64,000 nucleotides of DNA from Trematomus loennbergii. Taxonomy: Eukaryota > Chordata > Actinopteri > Perciformes > Nototheniidae. Below the pieces are notes generated by a model. That model saw only the letters and a list, made by a program, of their open reading frames with translations, did not search any database and was not told where the DNA came from. The position numbers were made by a program, and so were the translations under genes. The stretch is taken from positions 529,263 to 593,262 of the forward strand of contig JAAOOA010000162.1 of NCBI GenBank assembly GCA_012861695.1. The letters run 5' to 3'. The first letter of the stretch is position 1. Each line of letters starts with the position of its first letter. Shown in pieces: positions 61,001 to 64,000 of this stretch.

Positions 61001-62096
61001 TATAAAAGTAGGGAGTAGACATGTGGAGATTATCCGGCTGAACAAAACGTGATCCGTCTCTTAAATGTGTTTCAACCACAGACCTTATTTCCAGCTATTT
61101 TCCAAAATCCTATGGAGAAATTGCATTGCGTTTTTGTCGAAGGAACCGGAAGGAGTTTACTTCCGGGTTTTAGGACGCGTCACTGTGGCACTCTCTATGG
61201 AGATGTTTTGGGTCTACCACTGCCTCAATTGGTTCATTTGTTTGTGTTATTGTGTGACTTGTATGAATCCGTACTAACTACAGTCACACAGAACTACAAA
61301 CTAATGAACCAAGTGAGGCATTGGATGGCCAGCACCTTTCCAATTCTGTGTCGTAAAATCACAGTTTTTTTCCAATGGAGTCCGGTTGCTTTGAAAAAAC
61401 ATTGACCACAGCTCCAGTTTTCTGTCCAAAGGTCTGGTGCGCCTTTTTTGTTTAGGTAGCTAAAAAGAAATGGGCTGCTTCACATTAGTACATTGATTAT
61501 CTTAAGTGCATGTAATCCTTTCTGCTCCTCCAAACTCGAGGCATCCAAACCACCATCTATTATACTTACTTTAGATAATTACCTTCCAACCATACAAACC
61601 CAATTTAAGAACATATATAAGATAAAATGATAGACGATAGAGACCTTTATTGAGCCCCTAAGGGAAATTAAAGCAGCTGCAGAAAGAGAGTAAAACCCAG
61701 GCAGCTCATCAGTCATCGTGCAGACAGGTCACCTTCTAAAGCGATGTTGTGTTTGTTGCACATGTAAAAAAACAACACGGTAAGTATTGATTCCTCTTAG
61801 GTGACATTTCGCTGCTGTATCTCATCCCTTTTTCTTTGCAGGTTTGTCTAGTAGCCCACACTCACTTCACCATACTGTAAGCGGATTGATCTCAGAGTCT
61901 TCTTCACCAGGGTCGTAAAAATACCGAGGTGGCATTGTTCTCCATGGCTGTGATTACAGTGGACCTACCTGGCAACGTGGTTAATAACAGGGGAGAAGTG
62001 GGTGGGTCCGTAGAGGCGCACAGATTTGAGACTCTGGTAGTAAGCTTCCATTACCCCATCGATACCGCTGCAGTACGGGTTCTGTGGATTACCGTT
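53342..62096 (-). CDS. Copine (5/8/9-like), 3' half, partial
   Basis: Five minus-strand exons encode the C-terminal part of a copine, a calcium-dependent phospholipid-binding cytosolic protein with two C2 domains and a von Willebrand A-like domain. Only the A domain and tail are here: [40 protein letters not shown] (as encoded, FILLIISDG), [39 protein letters not shown] and [20 protein letters not shown]. All exon phases join without any indel. The proline-rich tail after [18 protein letters not shown] points to the copine 5/8/9 subgroup, but the exact paralogue is uncertain. Exons for the C2 domains lie beyond the right edge. Confidence 0.85.
54073..54146 (-). CDS. Copine exon: ERDIVQ
   Basis: 74 bp. 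Encodes [20 protein letters not shown] and RDIVQ in phase with its neighbours. Donor GTACGC. Confidence 0.9.
54958..55096. repeat. (CA)n microsatellite in copine intron
   Basis: About 140 bp of CA with minor interruptions (ACACCACACC near 54983 and an ACCC near 55018), directly downstream of a copine exon. Confidence 0.95.
55105..55162 (-). CDS. Copine exon: [13 protein letters not shown]
   Basis: 58 bp. Encodes [19 protein letters not shown], a highly conserved copine stretch. The donor GTAAGAG is followed within eight bases by a long GT tract on the transcribed strand. Confidence 0.9.
55163..56903. other. Copine intron without recognised genes
   Basis: Contains AAGTACTT-type fragments (56060-56160, 56340-56470) and a poly-C tract at 55801-55812. 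No coding signal. Confidence 0.45.
56904..57646. mobile_element. hAT-like element with perfect 8-bp duplication
   Basis: 743 bp from CAGTGGCGAGCCGTGAC to GGCTCGCCACGG, flanked by GTAAGACA (56896-56903 and 57647-57654). No transposase frame. It sits in a copine intron about 110 bases downstream of an exon. Confidence 0.9.
57757..57859 (-). CDS. Copine exon: A domain core strand
   Basis: 103 bp. Encodes [20 protein letters not shown] and [15 protein letters not shown]. The ISDG(V)I motif is part of the metal-ion-dependent site region. Donor GTACAG. Confidence 0.9.
57860..58889. other. Copine intron without recognised features
   Basis: About 1 kb; a LINE-tail-like block (CACATAGTGCTTTCACAG...GCTTAGGGGCTGC) may be present at 58180-58560, but no family was assigned. 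Confidence 0.35.
58890..59290 (-). mobile_element. TTTAAAG-type repeat, inverted copy
   Basis: Shares TTGGCTAGCGCTCCAACACA, GGTTGACCAATCACAACAGA and CCAGCTAACCAATCAGAGC with 49875-50125 on the other strand, and ends ATGAGCAGAATGTGTTTAAT. Confidence 0.6.
59291..60475. other. Copine intron without recognised features
   Basis: About 1.2 kb AT-rich; no recognised gene or family. Confidence 0.45.
60476..61196. mobile_element. Long inverted-repeat (foldback) element
   Basis: Arms at 60476-60638 and 61040-61196 are about 160 bp each and roughly 90% identical in inverted orientation, separated by 400 bp. The outer ends are TAGAGTGCCACAGTGACACG and its complement. The inner ends are GATCACGTTTTGTTC and its complement. 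No flanking duplication is clear. Frames in the arms are not supported as genes. Confidence 0.75.
61969..62096 (-). CDS. Copine exon: A domain, NGNPQNPYC motif
   Basis: 128 bp. Encodes [20 protein letters not shown] and [20 protein letters not shown], then VA, with clean acceptor TTTTTGTACAG and donor GTAGGT. Confidence 0.9.
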
Positions 62097-62489
62097 CTGT
62101 ACAAAAAGAGACAGAAATGTTAATAAATGTGCTCAAATGTACTGTGTTATAGTGGTAGCATTACTGTCTCACAGTGAATGTATTCTGTGAAAAGATTAGA
62201 AGACACTAAGGGCGTCTTGATTTTAAAGACAGACCCGTAAACATCCTTATTTATTATTTGTATTACTCATGGCAGCTTGGGAATAACTAATATTGTGGAA
62301 ATGGGGGTTTGCAAGGTTACACCGTGCTCAATTAAATACCAGTGCTGTAATAAAATACATGAATTGAAGTTTAATACAACAGACACTAACTACCAATGGG
62401 ATTACTCTTGTATTCATAATTAAACAACGTTATTGTTATTATGCAACCTTGTTGGAAATGTTTGGGCAACCAGCCAGGTTTTTTTTTTG

Positions 62490-63316
62490 TTAAAGGAGAG
62501 GTGTCATGGCCATTTCCACTGATCATAATTCCATTGTTGAGGTCTACTAAAATAGATTTATATTGAGCATTTTTCCAAACTCACATTGGTTTCTCATACA
62601 GCATCTCTGTCAACTACGTGTATTCACTGAATTTCACTCTCTGCCTTTAACGGCTCGTTGTAGCTCCAATAGCTCCAGCCCCCACCCTCCCTGTGAGCAC
62701 AGTGTGCTCTGATTGGTCGGGACGTTGTGAATCGCGCTGAGCTCCGTGGAGGTGTTGTTTCCTTGTTAGCGATACACAGCCAAACACAGCCAAACTCATC
62801 CTGAGCACACACAAACTCACAGCCGAAGTAAAAACAATAAGTGTGGCTTGATATTGAGTAAGAAAAAGGTTGATAAACGCTGTGAGAATGGGTCTGCAGA
62901 GAGAATTTGCCGCGATCCCAACTGTCTGTTATCAGCCTGCAGCCAGGGAGGAGAAATCAGCTGAGCTGCCTGCTCCCTGCACACAGATGTGTGTGTGAGG
63001 AAGTCCGTGGATCGGTCAATTTGGACCAATCAGTAACGGCTCCGCGGACGTAACGTAACGGCTCTTCGGGATTGGTCCATTTCGTTCCGGGTACCGCATG
63101 ACATCATGCCGTACCCGGAACGAAATGGAAGACTCAAATGGGCAGTGACGTATCTCCAACGAGGCGTTTTGGGGAGGTATTTTCTGTGTTAGAGTTTTAC
63201 TCGCTACAGGGTGTACTTTGAGGGTTTTGACTCTGCAGACCGTTTACATGCATAAAAACCTTCATAACACACAAGGGGACGGGTAATAACCGGAAAAGCA
63301 TGACATGGGACTTTAA
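62490..63316. mobile_element. TTAA-type element (GGAGAGGTGTCATGG ends)
   Basis: About 820 bp with TTAA at 62490-62493 and 63313-63316. The left end AGGAGAGGTGTCATGG and right end GCATGACATGGGACT are imperfect inverted repeats. It is similar in style to the AGGGGACCTATCATGC family. It contains a 52-bp palindrome at 63077-63128. Confidence 0.55.
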
Positions 63317-64000
63317 AGTGACAGTTCGGCAAGCTGTTCCAACTGAGCTGGTTTTGGATTTGTTGTTTCATTGTCCACCTTTTATTTTGAAATGTTTTCC
63401 TCCTTGTGTCTTGTCTGATCCTACTTCCTGTGTTTGCCTCCCTGTCGTTAGCTTCCCTCCTGTGTCTGATTGTGTTCACCTGTTGCCCTTGTGTTTCTGC
63501 CTCCCCTGCCCAGCTGTGTCTTGTCCTGTGATTACCCTTCTGTGTATTTAGTCTTGTCTTCCCCTGTGCTCCGTGTCTGTTCGTCGTCGTTTCATGTCCC
63601 CTGCTACCTGTCGTCTCTTCGTGACCATGTTCCCTGCCTCGCCTATGCTCGTCTATGCTTGTCCATGTCTCCTGCCTGTTCCCGTCTGTAAGTTTGTTCC
63701 TGTCTGTCGTGCTCCCCGGTTTTGCTTTTGTTAATTAGTTTCTTGTTTTTCATGTCTTCAGCTTTTTGTTAACAAACCTTTTTGTATTTTTTAACTGCAC
63801 TTGGGTCCTATTTTCCCCAAACCTGACAGTATTTGGTTAGAAATAATTAATATAAGCACAGAATGAAAGCAATTAAAATACGAAATATACCACATGTTTA
63901 GTATGACACAATAACAACAAAACAAACGAAAAATGTGCAAAAGCTCAGCAGCAAAGGTTTCTGACAAAGTTCAGCATGACAGATCTGGAGTGATGTGTAT
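63317..64000. other. Right-edge sequence, unclassified
   Basis: A C/T-rich block at 63400-63720 with repeated CCTGTCGTC and TGTGTCTG-like words, probably repeat-derived. No copine exon was recognised here. Confidence 0.4.

Noticed and set aside
60462..61405. Mirror-image proteins ([13 protein letters not shown]) in both arms of the inverted repeat
   Set aside because: They are the same DNA read in opposite directions, short and without recognised homology.
62097..64000. Further upstream copine exons
   Set aside because: No frame on the minus strand matched the expected preceding A-domain or C2 sequence; they probably lie beyond the window.

Overview
This window looks like teleost fish nuclear DNA, most likely from a spiny-rayed (percomorph) species. 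The reasons are a fish-type FISNA-NACHT-LRR receptor gene, short split exons with GT/AG boundaries, very long CA/GT microsatellites, and a dense mix of L2-like, other non-LTR, hAT-like, TTAA-type and Harbinger-like elements. There are no operons or other prokaryotic features. I read it by eye and by translation only. Family names rest on motifs and terminal structures, not on database searches.

Three multi-exon genes were found, all on the minus strand. (1) About 6.6-17.0 kb: an NLR immune-receptor gene. It has two short N-terminal repeat exons, a RING exon, one large FISNA-NACHT exon, three leucine-rich-repeat exons, and a short C-terminal tail with a polyadenylation signal. (2) 21.8-34.4 kb: a complete 11-exon pancreatic-type procarboxypeptidase A gene with signal peptide, propeptide, all zinc and substrate residues, a TATA-like box and a polyadenylation signal. 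(3) 53.3-62.1 kb: the 3' half of a copine gene (copine 5/8/9-like von Willebrand A domain and tail). Its upstream exons lie beyond the right edge.

The left edge (0-6.5 kb) is a stack of nested transposons. It includes an L2 tail split by a TTAA element, and a roughly 3.8-kb LINE broken by a hAT-like element and by a second TTAA element. The interval 17.2-21.7 kb holds a LINE RNase H fragment and small foldback elements. The carboxypeptidase introns carry hAT-like elements, a SINE, a 12-bp minisatellite, an L2 3' end and a TTAA element. From 36 to 53 kb I see no gene, only degraded repeats and AT-rich DNA.

Two themes stand out. First, the carboxypeptidase and NLR exons need a small set of inferred indels, nearly all single bases in or beside short homopolymers. 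Adding them back restores every exon phase in carboxypeptidase and in the NLR NACHT exon, which points to consensus sequencing errors as much as to gene decay. The NLR also has an in-frame stop. Second, several elements keep exact insertion signatures: 8-bp duplications for hAT-like elements, TTAA for the piggyBac-like ones, and a paralogous empty site for the Harbinger-like one. Insertion order can therefore be read directly.
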